From: an uncultured Bacilli bacterium
GTDB lineage: Bacteria > Bacillota_I > Bacilli_A > RF39 > UBA660
DNA: 17,556 bases
Reading direction: 5' to 3'
Assembly (NCBI GenBank): GCA_947588865.1
Contig: CANPYQ010000018.1
Coordinates: 1-17,556 of the forward strand
Shown piece after piece: positions 1 through 8,027 of the stretch (positions are counted from its first letter, which is position 1; each line of letters opens with the position of its first letter). The notes under the pieces were generated by a model. It saw only the letters and a list, made by a program, of their open reading frames with translations. It was not told the DNA's origin and ran no database searches. The position numbers and the translations under genes are program-made.

Positions 1-402
1 AAAGAAGAAATATATGAAATAACTGATAATAGTTGCATAAAAGTTAAATTATGTGAAAAAAGGGGTAACAAATTTTACGATGTAATTTTTGTAAATTTCA
101 AAAAAGAAAAATTAATAGGTAGATATGTTTGTGAATATGATTTTTTGAGGGCAAGTTACAAAAATGGAAAAATTTTAGTTTATTATGAAATATTTGATAA
201 AGAAACAAAAGAAATGAAAATTAAAAAAGTTTTAACATTATATAGTATCTTAGATGATGTTTCATATGCCTGTACAGAAGAAACAGCATTATTAATTTTT
301 GATAAATCATTAGATAGACAATATTTGATTGATAGAAATAATAATATAATTAGAAATGATACCGAAAGGAAAAGAAGAAATAATAAAATAATTTATTTAT
401 AA
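1..402 (+). CDS. Hypothetical protein, 5'-truncated by the window edge
   Basis: The reading frame is open from base 1 to the TAA at 400-402, giving 133 visible residues; the true start lies upstream of the window. A TTG at 145 is an in-frame codon with no ribosome binding site, so I do not take it as the start. The protein is rich in Lys, Ile, Asn and charged residues, and the visible part suggests alternating beta strands and short charged turns (IKVKLCEKRGNKFYDVIFV, then KNGKILVYYEIFDKE). There is no membrane segment and no motif I recognise. The C-terminus is very basic (RKRRNNK). It is followed at once by a terminator, so it is not co-transcribed with smc. Function unknown. Confidence 0.6.
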   Translation, partial: KEEIYEITDNSCIKVKLCEKRGNKFYDVIFVNFKKEKLIGRYVCEYDFLRASYKNGKILVYYEIFDKETKEMKIKKVLTLYSILDDVSYACTEETALLIFDKSLDRQYLIDRNNNIIRNDTERKRRNNKIIYL

Positions 403-410
403 TAAAAATA

Positions 411-430
411 AGAGCTTTTGCTCTTTTTAT
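411..430 (+). terminator. Rho-independent terminator after the first gene
   Basis: The hairpin is AGAGC (411-415), loop TTTT (416-419), GCTCT (420-424), followed by a T-rich tract TTTTATTG. Upstream A residues can extend the pairing. It begins 8 bases after the stop codon at 400-402 and separates that gene from smc. Confidence 0.75.
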
Positions 431-478
431 TGTTTTTAAATTGTTTTATTGATATAATATTATTATTGGTAGGGTGAT
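430..478 (+). promoter_or_regulatory. Promoter and ribosome binding site of smc
   Basis: TTGTTT (430-435), a 17-base spacer and a perfect TATAAT (453-458) look like a vegetative sigma-A promoter overlapping the end of the preceding terminator. The ribosome binding site AGGGTGAT (471-478) lies three bases before the ATG at 482, so the leader would be only about 15-20 bases. The GGTGAT form recurs at several starts in this window. Confidence 0.6.
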
Positions 479-481
479 AAA

Positions 482-3397
482 ATGTATTTAAAAAAGATAA
501 TTGCGCATGGATTTAAATCTTTTGCTGATAATATTATAATTGATTTGGAAGATAATATTGCAGGAATAGTTGGCCCTAATGGTTCTGGTAAGAGTAATGT
601 TGTAGATGCGGTAAGATGGGTTTTAGGGGAACAATCTATCAAATCTTTAAGAGGAGATTTAAACATGACTGATGTTATTTTTGCAGGTAGTAAGAGTAGA
701 AAACCCATGAATACCGCCTCAGTTACTTTGATATTTAATAATTCTGATAACTATTTAAATATTGCCTTTGACGAGGTATCAATTAAAAGAAGATTATACA
801 AAGATGGCACTAATGAGTTTTTTTTAAACGGTGAAAAATGCAGACTAAAAGATATAAATGACTTGCTTATGGATAGTGGAATAGCAAAAGAGTCATTTAA
901 CATAATATCACAAGGTAAAATAGATGATATATTATCTAGTAAACCTGAAAATAGAAGAATTATATTTGAAGAGGCAGCAGGTGTTTTAAAGTATAAGAAA
1001 AGAAAAGAAGAAGCATTAAGAAAATTAAATAAAACTCATGATAATATGGAACGTGTTGGAGATATTATCAAAGAATTGGAATCTCAAGTTGAACCTTTAA
1101 GAAATCAAAAAATAAAAGCAGAAGAATATATTAGTTTAACTGAAGATTTAAAAGAAATAGAAATATCTCTATTAGTTAGTGAAATAACAAATATAAACTA
1201 TAAATATCAAGAAAATAAAAATAAAATAGAAACTCTTGAAAAAGAGATAATTAGTTTAAGTACTAATAATTCTACTAATGAAGCCATGAGTTCGTCATAT
1301 AGGTTAAAAGTAAATAACATAGATGATAAGATAAGAAATATGCAAAGTGAGTTACTTGAATTAACCTCTGCAGTTGAAAAAATAAATGCAAAAAAGCAAA
1401 TTATATTAGAACGTAAAAAATATGAAGTAAAAGACTATTTACTTCACAATAATATTATTAAACTAAAAGAAGAAGAGTTAAATCTTAAAAATAATATAGA
1501 TAAAGCTAATAGTGATATAAATATTCATAAAGAAAAATTAAAAGATATTTTAAAAGATATTGATGTTTATGAAAGTAAAATTATAGCTATCAAGGGAGAC
1601 AAGAGTGATTTATTATTTAAATTAAACAATATTGTAAGAAATTTATCACTTACAAACTCTAAAATAGATACATTAAGGGAAAGTATAGATAATAATGCAA
1701 CTTTGCCTTATGCTGTTAAAAGTATACTTGAAAATCCAAAACTTAGAGGTATACATAATTGTATTGGTTCTCTAATAGAAGTCGGTGAGGAATATTCACA
1801 TGCTATTTCTATAACTTTAGGGGCTAATTCATCTAATATAGTAGTTGATAATGAATTATGTGCTAAAGAGACTATAAATTATCTTAAAATGAATAATATG
1901 GGTAGAGTAACATTTTTTCCTTTAAATATTATAAAAGAAAAGTTTATTGATTCTAATACTCTTAATATAATAAAGAAAGCAAATGGATATATTGGAATTG
2001 CTAGTGATTTAGTTAAATATGATAAAAAATATGAAAATATTATTAAAAATCAACTTGGTAATATAATAGTAGTTAGTGATATTGATAGTGCTAATATTAT
2101 AAGTAAAAAAATCTGCTATAAATATAGAGTAGTTACACTTGATGGTGAGGTATTGCATGTAGGTGGATCTTTAACTGGAGGTAATATTAAGGTTAAAAAT
2201 ATCATTACGGATAAATATGATCTTGAAAATAATTTAAAATTAAAGATTAAACTTGAGGAAGAGCAAAAAGATATAGAAAATGAAATTAATAAATTTGATT
2301 ATAATTTAAAAACAATTGAAGATAAATTATATTTAGCTAATAAAGATAAAATAAATATAGAAGAATTTATAAATTCAAAAAATAATACTATAAACGATAT
2401 GAGTAAAAAATTAGATGAAGTAATATCTGAAATAAATAGTAACAATAATTCTTTAAATAATACTATTGATGACGAAGAAGAAAAAGTATTGAATGAATAT
2501 TATGAGGCAAATCAAAGAAAAACAAAACTGGAATCAGATTTAGAAGTTTTAAACAATACTAAAATTAGATTAAATAATGAATTAGATGAGTTTGAACTTA
2601 CAATTAAAAAAGACAATTCGTTATATAATGAAAAAAATGATTTACTTCATGCACTAGAAATTGAAGTGAATAGAGCAGATGTTAAATTAGATAACTTACT
2701 TAATGTTTTAAATGAAACATATTCTATGACTTATGAGAATGCATCTAAATCATATAAATTAGAGATGGATGAAAATATTGCAAGAAATAAAGTTAATTCA
2801 TTGAAAAGAAAAATTAAAGATTTAGGGGCAGTTAATGTACTTGCGATAGAAGAGTATGCTAAAGTAAGTGAAAGGTATGAATTTTTGATTCATCAACAAG
2901 ACGATCTATCTAATGCAGAAACAACATTGCTTGAAATAATTGATGAAATGGATGCAGTAATGAAACAAGAATTTTTAAAAACATTTAATTTAATTGAAGA
3001 AAACTTTTCAACTACATTTAGAGAATTATTTAAAGGTGGTACTGCTAAATTATCATTGACGGATGAAAATAATATCTTAGAAACAGGAATAGAAATAGAA
3101 GCATGTCCTCCTGGTAAAACATTAAAAAGTATTAGTTTACTCTCTGGTGGTGAAAGAACTTTTACTGCTATTAGTTTACTTTTTGCAATACTTAAATCTA
3201 GGCCAATACCATTTTGTATATTAGATGAAGTTGAAGCCGCACTTGATGAAATAAATGTAGAAGCATTTGGACAATATATTAGAAAATTAAAAGATAAAAC
3301 ACAGTTCATAGTAATAACTCATAAGAAAAAAACAATGGAATTTGCGGATGTTCTATATGGAATTACTATGCAAGAATCTGAAGCTTGTAAGTGTTAA
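482..3397 (+). CDS. smc: Chromosome segregation/condensation ATPase SMC, C-terminal tail out of frame
   Basis: SMC is the ATPase of the bacterial condensin, which with ScpA and ScpB organises the nucleoid. Seen here: Walker A GPNGSGKS at residues 31-38, long coiled coil from about 165, a hinge domain at about 420-570 ending in GGSLTGG (561-567), a returning coiled coil, LGAVN at 781-785, ABC signature LSGGE at 887-891 and Walker B CILDE at 912-916. At 971 residues it is roughly 200 shorter than Bacillus SMC, with both arms shortened. The ATG at 482 is preceded by AGGGTGAT. The frame ends MQESEACKC, whereas SMC proteins usually end QES-G-x-S-KLVSV-KLEE. Exactly KLVSVKLEEVK is encoded in another frame at 3381-3413, so an indel near 3380 (a net loss of about 8 bases) has displaced the last strand of the head domain, or the assembly has an error. 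No scpA or scpB lies in the window. Confidence 0.95.
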   Translation: MYLKKIIAHGFKSFADNIIIDLEDNIAGIVGPNGSGKSNVVDAVRWVLGEQSIKSLRGDLNMTDVIFAGSKSRKPMNTASVTLIFNNSDNYLNIAFDEVSIKRRLYKDGTNEFFLNGEKCRLKDINDLLMDSGIAKESFNIISQGKIDDILSSKPENRRIIFEEAAGVLKYKKRKEEALRKLNKTHDNMERVGDIIKELESQVEPLRNQKIKAEEYISLTEDLKEIEISLLVSEITNINYKYQENKNKIETLEKEIISLSTNNSTNEAMSSSYRLKVNNIDDKIRNMQSELLELTSAVEKINAKKQIILERKKYEVKDYLLHNNIIKLKEEELNLKNNIDKANSDINIHKEKLKDILKDIDVYESKIIAIKGDKSDLLFKLNNIVRNLSLTNSKIDTLRESIDNNATLPYAVKSILENPKLRGIHNCIGSLIEVGEEYSHAISITLGANSSNIVVDNELCAKETINYLKMNNMGRVTFFPLNIIKEKFIDSNTLNIIKKANGYIGIASDLVKYDKKYENIIKNQLGNIIVVSDIDSANIISKKICYKYRVVTLDGEVLHVGGSLTGGNIKVKNIITDKYDLENNLKLKIKLEEEQKDIENEINKFDYNLKTIEDKLYLANKDKINIEEFINSKNNTINDMSKKLDEVISEINSNNNSLNNTIDDEEEKVLNEYYEANQRKTKLESDLEVLNNTKIRLNNELDEFELTIKKDNSLYNEKNDLLHALEIEVNRADVKLDNLLNVLNETYSMTYENASKSYKLEMDENIARNKVNSLKRKIKDLGAVNVLAIEEYAKVSERYEFLIHQQDDLSNAETTLLEIIDEMDAVMKQEFLKTFNLIEENFSTTFRELFKGGTAKLSLTDENNILETGIEIEACPPGKTLKSISLLSGGERTFTAISLLFAILKSRPIPFCILDEVEAALDEINVEAFGQYIRKLKDKTQFIVITHKKKTMEFADVLYGITMQESEACKC

Positions 3398-3416
3398 ATT
3401 GGAAGAAGTAAAATGA
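3381..3416 (+). other. Out-of-frame remnant of the SMC C-terminus
   Basis: Read from AAG at 3381, this stretch encodes KLVSVKLEEVK followed by TGA (3414-3416). That matches the usual end of bacterial SMC proteins but sits in a different frame from the main smc ORF. Only one base (G3380) separates the serine codon of MQES from the lysine codon, where the family normally has three residues. The TGA overlaps the ATG of the next small ORF as ATGA, a typical coupled stop-start, which suggests this was, or still is, the real end of smc. Confidence 0.7.
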
Positions 3417-3502
3417 TAGATGATATAATATCAGTGTATAAAGCATATGGATATAATTTTAATTGGTTAAAATTATTAATAGTTATTTTAAATAGAAAAT
3501 AA
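3413..3502 (+). CDS. Small hypothetical protein downstream of smc (29 aa)
   Basis: The ORF begins with an ATG at 3413 that overlaps, as ATGA, the stop codon of the displaced SMC tail. The purine-rich GGAAGAAG (3401-3408) just upstream could serve as ribosome binding site. The product begins MIDDIISVYK and has a hydrophobic C-terminal part (NWLKLLIVILNRK). It resembles no family I know. It could be a genuine coupled micropeptide or the relic of a larger gene. It precedes the holA promoter, and no terminator is seen between them. Confidence 0.3.
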   Translation: MIDDIISVYKAYGYNFNWLKLLIVILNRK

Positions 3503-3512
3503 TAAACAACCC

Positions 3513-3570
3513 TTAACATATAGTGAAGATATATTAAAATATATCGTAAAAAATTAGATAATAGGAAGTG
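3513..3570 (+). promoter_or_regulatory. Candidate holA promoter and ribosome binding site
   Basis: TTAACA (3513-3518), a 16-base spacer and TAAAAT (3535-3540) form a plausible sigma-A promoter. The -10 lies inside an AT-rich palindrome (GATATATT-AA-AATATATC, 3529-3546). AGGAAGTG (3563-3570) is a good ribosome binding site five bases before the holA ATG at 3576. Confidence 0.45.
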
Positions 3571-3575
3571 ATTAC

Positions 3576-4511
3576 ATGAACTATTTATTGTATGGTAAAG
3601 AAAATTATTTGATTGATAAAGAAATTAAAAATATAATAAATAATCTTGGTATAGATAATATTAATATTTCTAGGTATGATATGGAAGAAAATACAATAAA
3701 AGAAATATTAGAAGATGCGCTTGCTATATCACTTTTTTCTAATGATAAATTAATAGTAGTAGATAATGCATTTATGTTTAGTAGAGTACAAAAAAAGATT
3801 GATGGTATAGATCTGCTTGAAGATTATTTAAATAAAGAAAATAAAACTACTAATATAATATTTATAGATAGAAATGAAAAACTTGATAGTATTAAAAAAA
3901 TAGTTAAACTTATTAAAGAAAAGGGTGTTATAAAAGAGTTTAATACATTAAAAAATATAAATAATACAGTTAAAGAAATGTTTGGCGATTACAAAATAGA
4001 TTATAATGCAATCAATATTCTAATAGATAGAGTAGGTAATGATTTAGAATTAATTCATAGTGAGGTTGAAAAATTAAAATTATATAAAATTAATGAGAAT
4101 GAAATAACTGTAAAAGATATAGATGATTTAGTAGTGGAAAATACTAATGTGGATATATTTAAGTTTGTAGATGATATAATAAATAAAAATAAGAAAAATT
4201 CTATTAAAGCATATAAAGAGCTACTTAAATTAAATGAAGAACCTATAAAAATAGTTGCACTTTTATCTAGCAAATTTCGTCTTATGTATCAAGCTAGTAA
4301 ACTTGCGAAAAAAGGATATACAGAGGATGCAATATCTGAGATATTAAATGTACATAAATATCCAGTTCATTTAGCAATTATTGCAGGTTATAAATATAAT
4401 CCAGTATTGCTATTAAAATATTTAAATGATTTAGCTGATCTTGATATAGGCATGAAAACAGGTGATAAAGATAAAGAGTTAGCATTAGAATTATTTATAC
4501 TTAGTTTGTAG
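3576..4511 (+). CDS. holA: DNA polymerase III delta subunit (clamp loader)
   Basis: HolA is the wrench subunit of the replicative clamp loader, opening the beta clamp for loading. The protein is 311 residues, slightly shorter than usual (about 330-345). It begins MNYLLYGKENYLIDKEI, the usual start of delta subunits, where Gly and the following E/D-rich stretch stand in for a degenerate nucleotide site. The middle contains the family-like run NIIFIDRNEKLDSIKKIVKLIKEKG. The C-terminal third (IFKFVDDIINKNKKNSIKAYKELLKLNEEPIKIVALLSSKFR in pieces) corresponds to the helical collar domain. The start is fixed by AGGAAGTG five bases upstream. A bidirectional terminator follows. Assignment rests on overall pattern and length rather than a catalytic motif, as is normal for this family. 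Confidence 0.85.
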   Translation: MNYLLYGKENYLIDKEIKNIINNLGIDNINISRYDMEENTIKEILEDALAISLFSNDKLIVVDNAFMFSRVQKKIDGIDLLEDYLNKENKTTNIIFIDRNEKLDSIKKIVKLIKEKGVIKEFNTLKNINNTVKEMFGDYKIDYNAINILIDRVGNDLELIHSEVEKLKLYKINENEITVKDIDDLVVENTNVDIFKFVDDIINKNKKNSIKAYKELLKLNEEPIKIVALLSSKFRLMYQASKLAKKGYTEDAISEILNVHKYPVHLAIIAGYKYNPVLLLKYLNDLADLDIGMKTGDKDKELALELFILSL

Positions 4512-4550
4512 ATAAGATGTAATTTGATATATTATTATTTTAAGATTATA

Positions 4551-4574
4551 AAAAGGAGACAGAGCTCCTTTTTT
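4551..4574. terminator. Bidirectional terminator between holA and the acyltransferase gene
   Basis: The hairpin AAAAGGAG (4551-4558), loop ACAGAG, CTCCTTTT (4565-4572) continues into further T residues. The A-rich left arm gives a U tract on the opposite strand, so it can end both the holA transcript and the converging acyltransferase transcript. Confidence 0.8.
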
Positions 4575-4592
4575 CTTTGAATAAATGTTTGT

Positions 4593-6815
4593 TTATTTTT
4601 TTAAATTTTCATTTAGGATTTTTGATAGTTCTTCATTACCTTCTTTAGATAGATGAATTCCATCTGAAAGTAAATATTCATTATTTTCTTTTAACTTACT
4701 ATAGAAGTCAATAATAGTAACATTATCATATTTTAGCTTACTTAAATCGTTTGTAGTTTCGTTAGTAGAAAGTAAATAAATTTGATAGTCCTTACATAGA
4801 TTAATTAAGTTTTCATATTCTTCTATATTTAGTAATGATGAATTGTCAAATGCAAAAACTATTTTTTTAGTTAAAGAATTATCATTAATAGAATTTTCAA
4901 GTTCAGATTTTATTTTATTATAAGTAAATTCTTTATTTACAACAAACTTGGAATCCTTAAAATCTTCACTAATATAGTTAAAAACATTTAATAAAATATC
5001 ATTCCCATAAAAGCTTATTTTATTTTTGAGTTCTTCTTCGTGTTCTTTTATTTTTTGTTCTTTTTCATTTTCATACTTTTTAAAATAAACTTGATATATA
5101 GCATTATATATAGCCTCTGTATAAGCTTTTCTTCCACTAGGAGTTAGATGAATATTATCTGCATAAAAATACTCAGAATGACCCTTTGAAATAGATTTCC
5201 AGTCGATTATATGTACATTTGGGAACTGTTCAGGTAATGTAAGTAGATTTGCATTTGTACTATCACTATTTGTAGTAGTTAACCAAAATATTTCTTTCCC
5301 TTCACATATTTTTAGTAATTCTATTTTTTGTTCCATAGAGCAATCACCATTTGTTCCTAATCCAAATACGATTGGCTCTCCTAATATATTTTTGCTTTTT
5401 AAATCATTTAATATTGGACCAACTACATATGCCGTACGCGATATTTTAGCATCAAAATATCCTTTGGGAAATTTTTCATATAAATTTTCAACCGCTCCCA
5501 ACATAACTGAGTCTCCAATACCAATAACAGGTAAGTTACTTACTATTTCATTTAGTTCATCTTCGCTAATTTCATAATTATCCAATTCCTTTTTCCATGC
5601 TTCTTCATCATTTTTAAGCTTTGATGCATATTCTTTTTGCCTATTTTCAACAATTTTTAAATTTGAATTCAATTGATTTTCTAATTTTTTCATTTCTTTA
5701 GAGAAATCCTTAGCTATAATATATTTATAACATCCATATAACGATATAATAATCGTCAAAAATATAGTTATACGTTTTAATATATTAAATTTATTTTTAA
5801 ATTCTAATGTAAAATTTAATATATAGGAAATAGTAAATAGTAAAATAAGTATAATTAAAGTACTAACGAATATATTAATATTTACAAATTGAAATAAAAA
5901 TATAATAGGGTATTGTACTAAATAAACTTCATAACTTATTTTGGATAAAAATTTGATTATTGTATCTTTTTTTGATAAATATTTATTATTTTTATTTACT
6001 GAATAATCAATTAATCTACAAGTAATTAGTGTTGAAAGTAGCATACTGATAGTCATATATTTTGACTTAGAATCAACAAATATAAATAATAACATTAATA
6101 TTAAAATATATAAATAAACTATATTTCTACCATATTTATTTTTCTTTAAAGATTTTAAAGTATTTTTTCTATAATATGAATGAATAAATCCAAGTGAGAC
6201 ACCAAATAGTAATGAAAATATTCTAGTAAATGTACTATAATATGTTATCATTATATTTTGATTTAAATTTATAATACAAAAGTAAATAAAACCTGCTATT
6301 GACAAAATAGCTGTTAATATACAAGGCAAAATTTTCTTAACTTTATCTCCAAGCTTCCTAAGTGGTATAAATATAAATGGGAAAATTAAGTCAAATTGTA
6401 GTAATATTGCTATATACCAAAGATGCATGAATGGAGAGCTTATATGTCTTGCAAAATAATCTAGGTTAGCATTTAACTGCCAAAAATTATTATATCCAAG
6501 TAATACAGATGTAGTTTCAGGTTTTAAATTCATCCATGAAATATTTGGAAAAATTGATATAACAACTACTGTTCCAAATACTACAATTAATAATGGTAAA
6601 TAGATTTTCAATAATATTTTTTTATAATATTCCTTAAAAGAAAATTTTTTAGTTTTAAATGCTGATATTACTGACAAATATCCACTTAAAACAAAAAATA
6701 CGCATACCGCTAAGTATCCACCTTTTAAAATATTAAGGTGATATAATAATACATTTATGAGAGCTAAAACTCTAATATAATCTAAATATTTATAATACTT
6801 CTTACTTCTTTTCAT
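4593..6815 (-). CDS. OatA-like membrane acyltransferase with tandem SGNH-type domains
   Basis: The protein (740 aa) combines an N-terminal acyltransferase-3 membrane domain (about residues 10-370, around ten hydrophobic segments; Arg15, His26 and FFVLSGYL at 41-48) with an extracytoplasmic part. This is the architecture of peptidoglycan O-acetyltransferases such as OatA, which move acetyl groups across the membrane onto cell-wall sugars. A charged linker (about 372-430) leads to a complete SGNH domain: GDS with Ser436, GTN at 487-489, and DxxH with Asp553 and His556. A second charged linker follows, then a second SGNH-like domain (about 600-740) with GND at 604-606 in place of GDS but DGIH with Asp718 and His721 retained. 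The second copy thus lacks the serine nucleophile. The gene starts 9 bases after the rarA stop, and its ribosome binding site AGAGGT overlaps that gap, so the two form an operon. The acceptor could also be another wall or surface glycan. Confidence 0.85.
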   Translation of the reverse strand: MKRSKKYYKYLDYIRVLALINVLLYHLNILKGGYLAVCVFFVLSGYLSVISAFKTKKFSFKEYYKKILLKIYLPLLIVVFGTVVVISIFPNISWMNLKPETTSVLLGYNNFWQLNANLDYFARHISSPFMHLWYIAILLQFDLIFPFIFIPLRKLGDKVKKILPCILTAILSIAGFIYFCIINLNQNIMITYYSTFTRIFSLLFGVSLGFIHSYYRKNTLKSLKKNKYGRNIVYLYILILMLLFIFVDSKSKYMTISMLLSTLITCRLIDYSVNKNNKYLSKKDTIIKFLSKISYEVYLVQYPIIFLFQFVNINIFVSTLIILILLFTISYILNFTLEFKNKFNILKRITIFLTIIISLYGCYKYIIAKDFSKEMKKLENQLNSNLKIVENRQKEYASKLKNDEEAWKKELDNYEISEDELNEIVSNLPVIGIGDSVMLGAVENLYEKFPKGYFDAKISRTAYVVGPILNDLKSKNILGEPIVFGLGTNGDCSMEQKIELLKICEGKEIFWLTTTNSDSTNANLLTLPEQFPNVHIIDWKSISKGHSEYFYADNIHLTPSGRKAYTEAIYNAIYQVYFKKYENEKEQKIKEHEEELKNKISFYGNDILLNVFNYISEDFKDSKFVVNKEFTYNKIKSELENSINDNSLTKKIVFAFDNSSLLNIEEYENLINLCKDYQIYLLSTNETTNDLSKLKYDNVTIIDFYSKLKENNEYLLSDGIHLSKEGNEELSKILNENLKK

Positions 6816-6824
6816 AGTTACCTC

Positions 6825-8027
6825 TTAATCAATTATTTCTTTAATTTTATCATTTATTTCCTTTAACGATTGTTCATTTTTATTATTTTGAGCTATATAA
6901 TATCTTTTTCCTTTTAAATTATCTGGCAAATACTGTTGTTTTACTATATGATTTTTATAGTTATGGGCATATTTGTAATCAGGAGATGTAGTTTTAATAT
7001 GGTTTGGTACATTACCAGTATTACCTCGTCTAATATCATTTAAAGCTTCATCTATTGCCATAATTGCACTATTAGATTTAGGAGATAGAGCCATTTCAAT
7101 AACAGTTTTAGCAAGAGGAATACGTGCCTCAGGTAACCCTAAACGCTCACAAGCATTAATACAAGCTTCAACTTTTACTGCCATGTTAGGATTAGCTAAT
7201 CCAATATCTTCATATGCAATGACACTCATTCTTCTAAATACAATATCTAGATCTTCCGCTTCAATTAATCTAGCGAGGTAGTGGAGTGCAGCATCAACAT
7301 CAGAACCTCTAATACTTTTTTGAAAAGCACTTATGACATCATAGTATCCATCTTCATTTTTATCATGGAAAAAAATTGGTTTATTACATATATTCTTTAA
7401 TACATCCATTGTTATATTTTTATCAGTAGAATAGTATGAAATTTCAAGTAAATTATAAGCATATCTCAAATCACCACTAGATATATTTGATATATAATCT
7501 ATACATTCATCAGTAATTTTAATATCTTTTAATTCAGTCTTTATAGCCTTAATTAAAGCACTTTTTATATCTTCACTAGTTAATTCCTTTAATTCAAATA
7601 TTTGGCATCTAGAGCGTATTGCAGGATTAATAGAGTGGTATGGATTTGATGTAGTCATGCCAATTAATATAATTAGCCCATTTTCTAGATATGGCAAAAG
7701 TAAATCTTGTTTATCCTTATTTAAGCGATGTATTTCATCCATAATTACTACAAGTTCACCATACATTTTTGCTTCTTCTACAACAATATCAAAATCTTTT
7801 TTATTGTTGATAACAGCATTAAGCATTCTATATCTTAATCCTAACTCTTCTGCCATTGCGGTTGCTATAGTGGTCTTACCAATTCCAGGTTTACCATATA
7901 GAATCATAGAAAAAATTTTTTTATTTTTTATTAGATTACTTAATACTTTATTTTTACCAATTAAATGAGTTTGTCCAATTATATCATCTAATTTTTTAGG
8001 CCTAAGTTTGATTGCTAAAGGTTCCAT
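6825..8027 (-). CDS. rarA: Replication-associated recombination protein A (RarA/MgsA-type AAA+ ATPase)
   Basis: RarA is a clamp-loader-related AAA+ ATPase that acts at stalled forks and gaps. The 400 residues show the family start EPLAIKLRPKKLDDIIGQ, Walker A GKPGIGKT at 45-52, Walker B VVIMDEIHR with Asp97-Glu98, sensor-1 TTSNPYHS, the arginine-finger segment AIRSRC, and C-terminal MgsA features (AYEDIGLANP, then VPNHIKTTSPDYKYAHNY). Length is close to the usual 420-440, with a slightly short N-terminus. The ATG is preceded by GGTGGT three bases upstream. The gene is divergent from xerD across a 63-base gap and is followed after 9 bases by the acyltransferase gene. Confidence 0.93.
   Translation of the reverse strand: MEPLAIKLRPKKLDDIIGQTHLIGKNKVLSNLIKNKKIFSMILYGKPGIGKTTIATAMAEELGLRYRMLNAVINNKKDFDIVVEEAKMYGELVVIMDEIHRLNKDKQDLLLPYLENGLIILIGMTTSNPYHSINPAIRSRCQIFELKELTSEDIKSALIKAIKTELKDIKITDECIDYISNISSGDLRYAYNLLEISYYSTDKNITMDVLKNICNKPIFFHDKNEDGYYDVISAFQKSIRGSDVDAALHYLARLIEAEDLDIVFRRMSVIAYEDIGLANPNMAVKVEACINACERLGLPEARIPLAKTVIEMALSPKSNSAIMAIDEALNDIRRGNTGNVPNHIKTTSPDYKYAHNYKNHIVKQQYLPDNLKGKRYYIAQNNKNEQSLKEINDKIKEIID

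Noticed and set aside
2893..3309. 138-codon minus-strand frame inside smc
   Set aside because: It covers the region encoding the ABC signature and Walker B of SMC and has no start signals.
7657..7968. 103-codon plus-strand frame inside rarA
   Set aside because: It is antisense to the RarA Walker A and B region and has no independent support.
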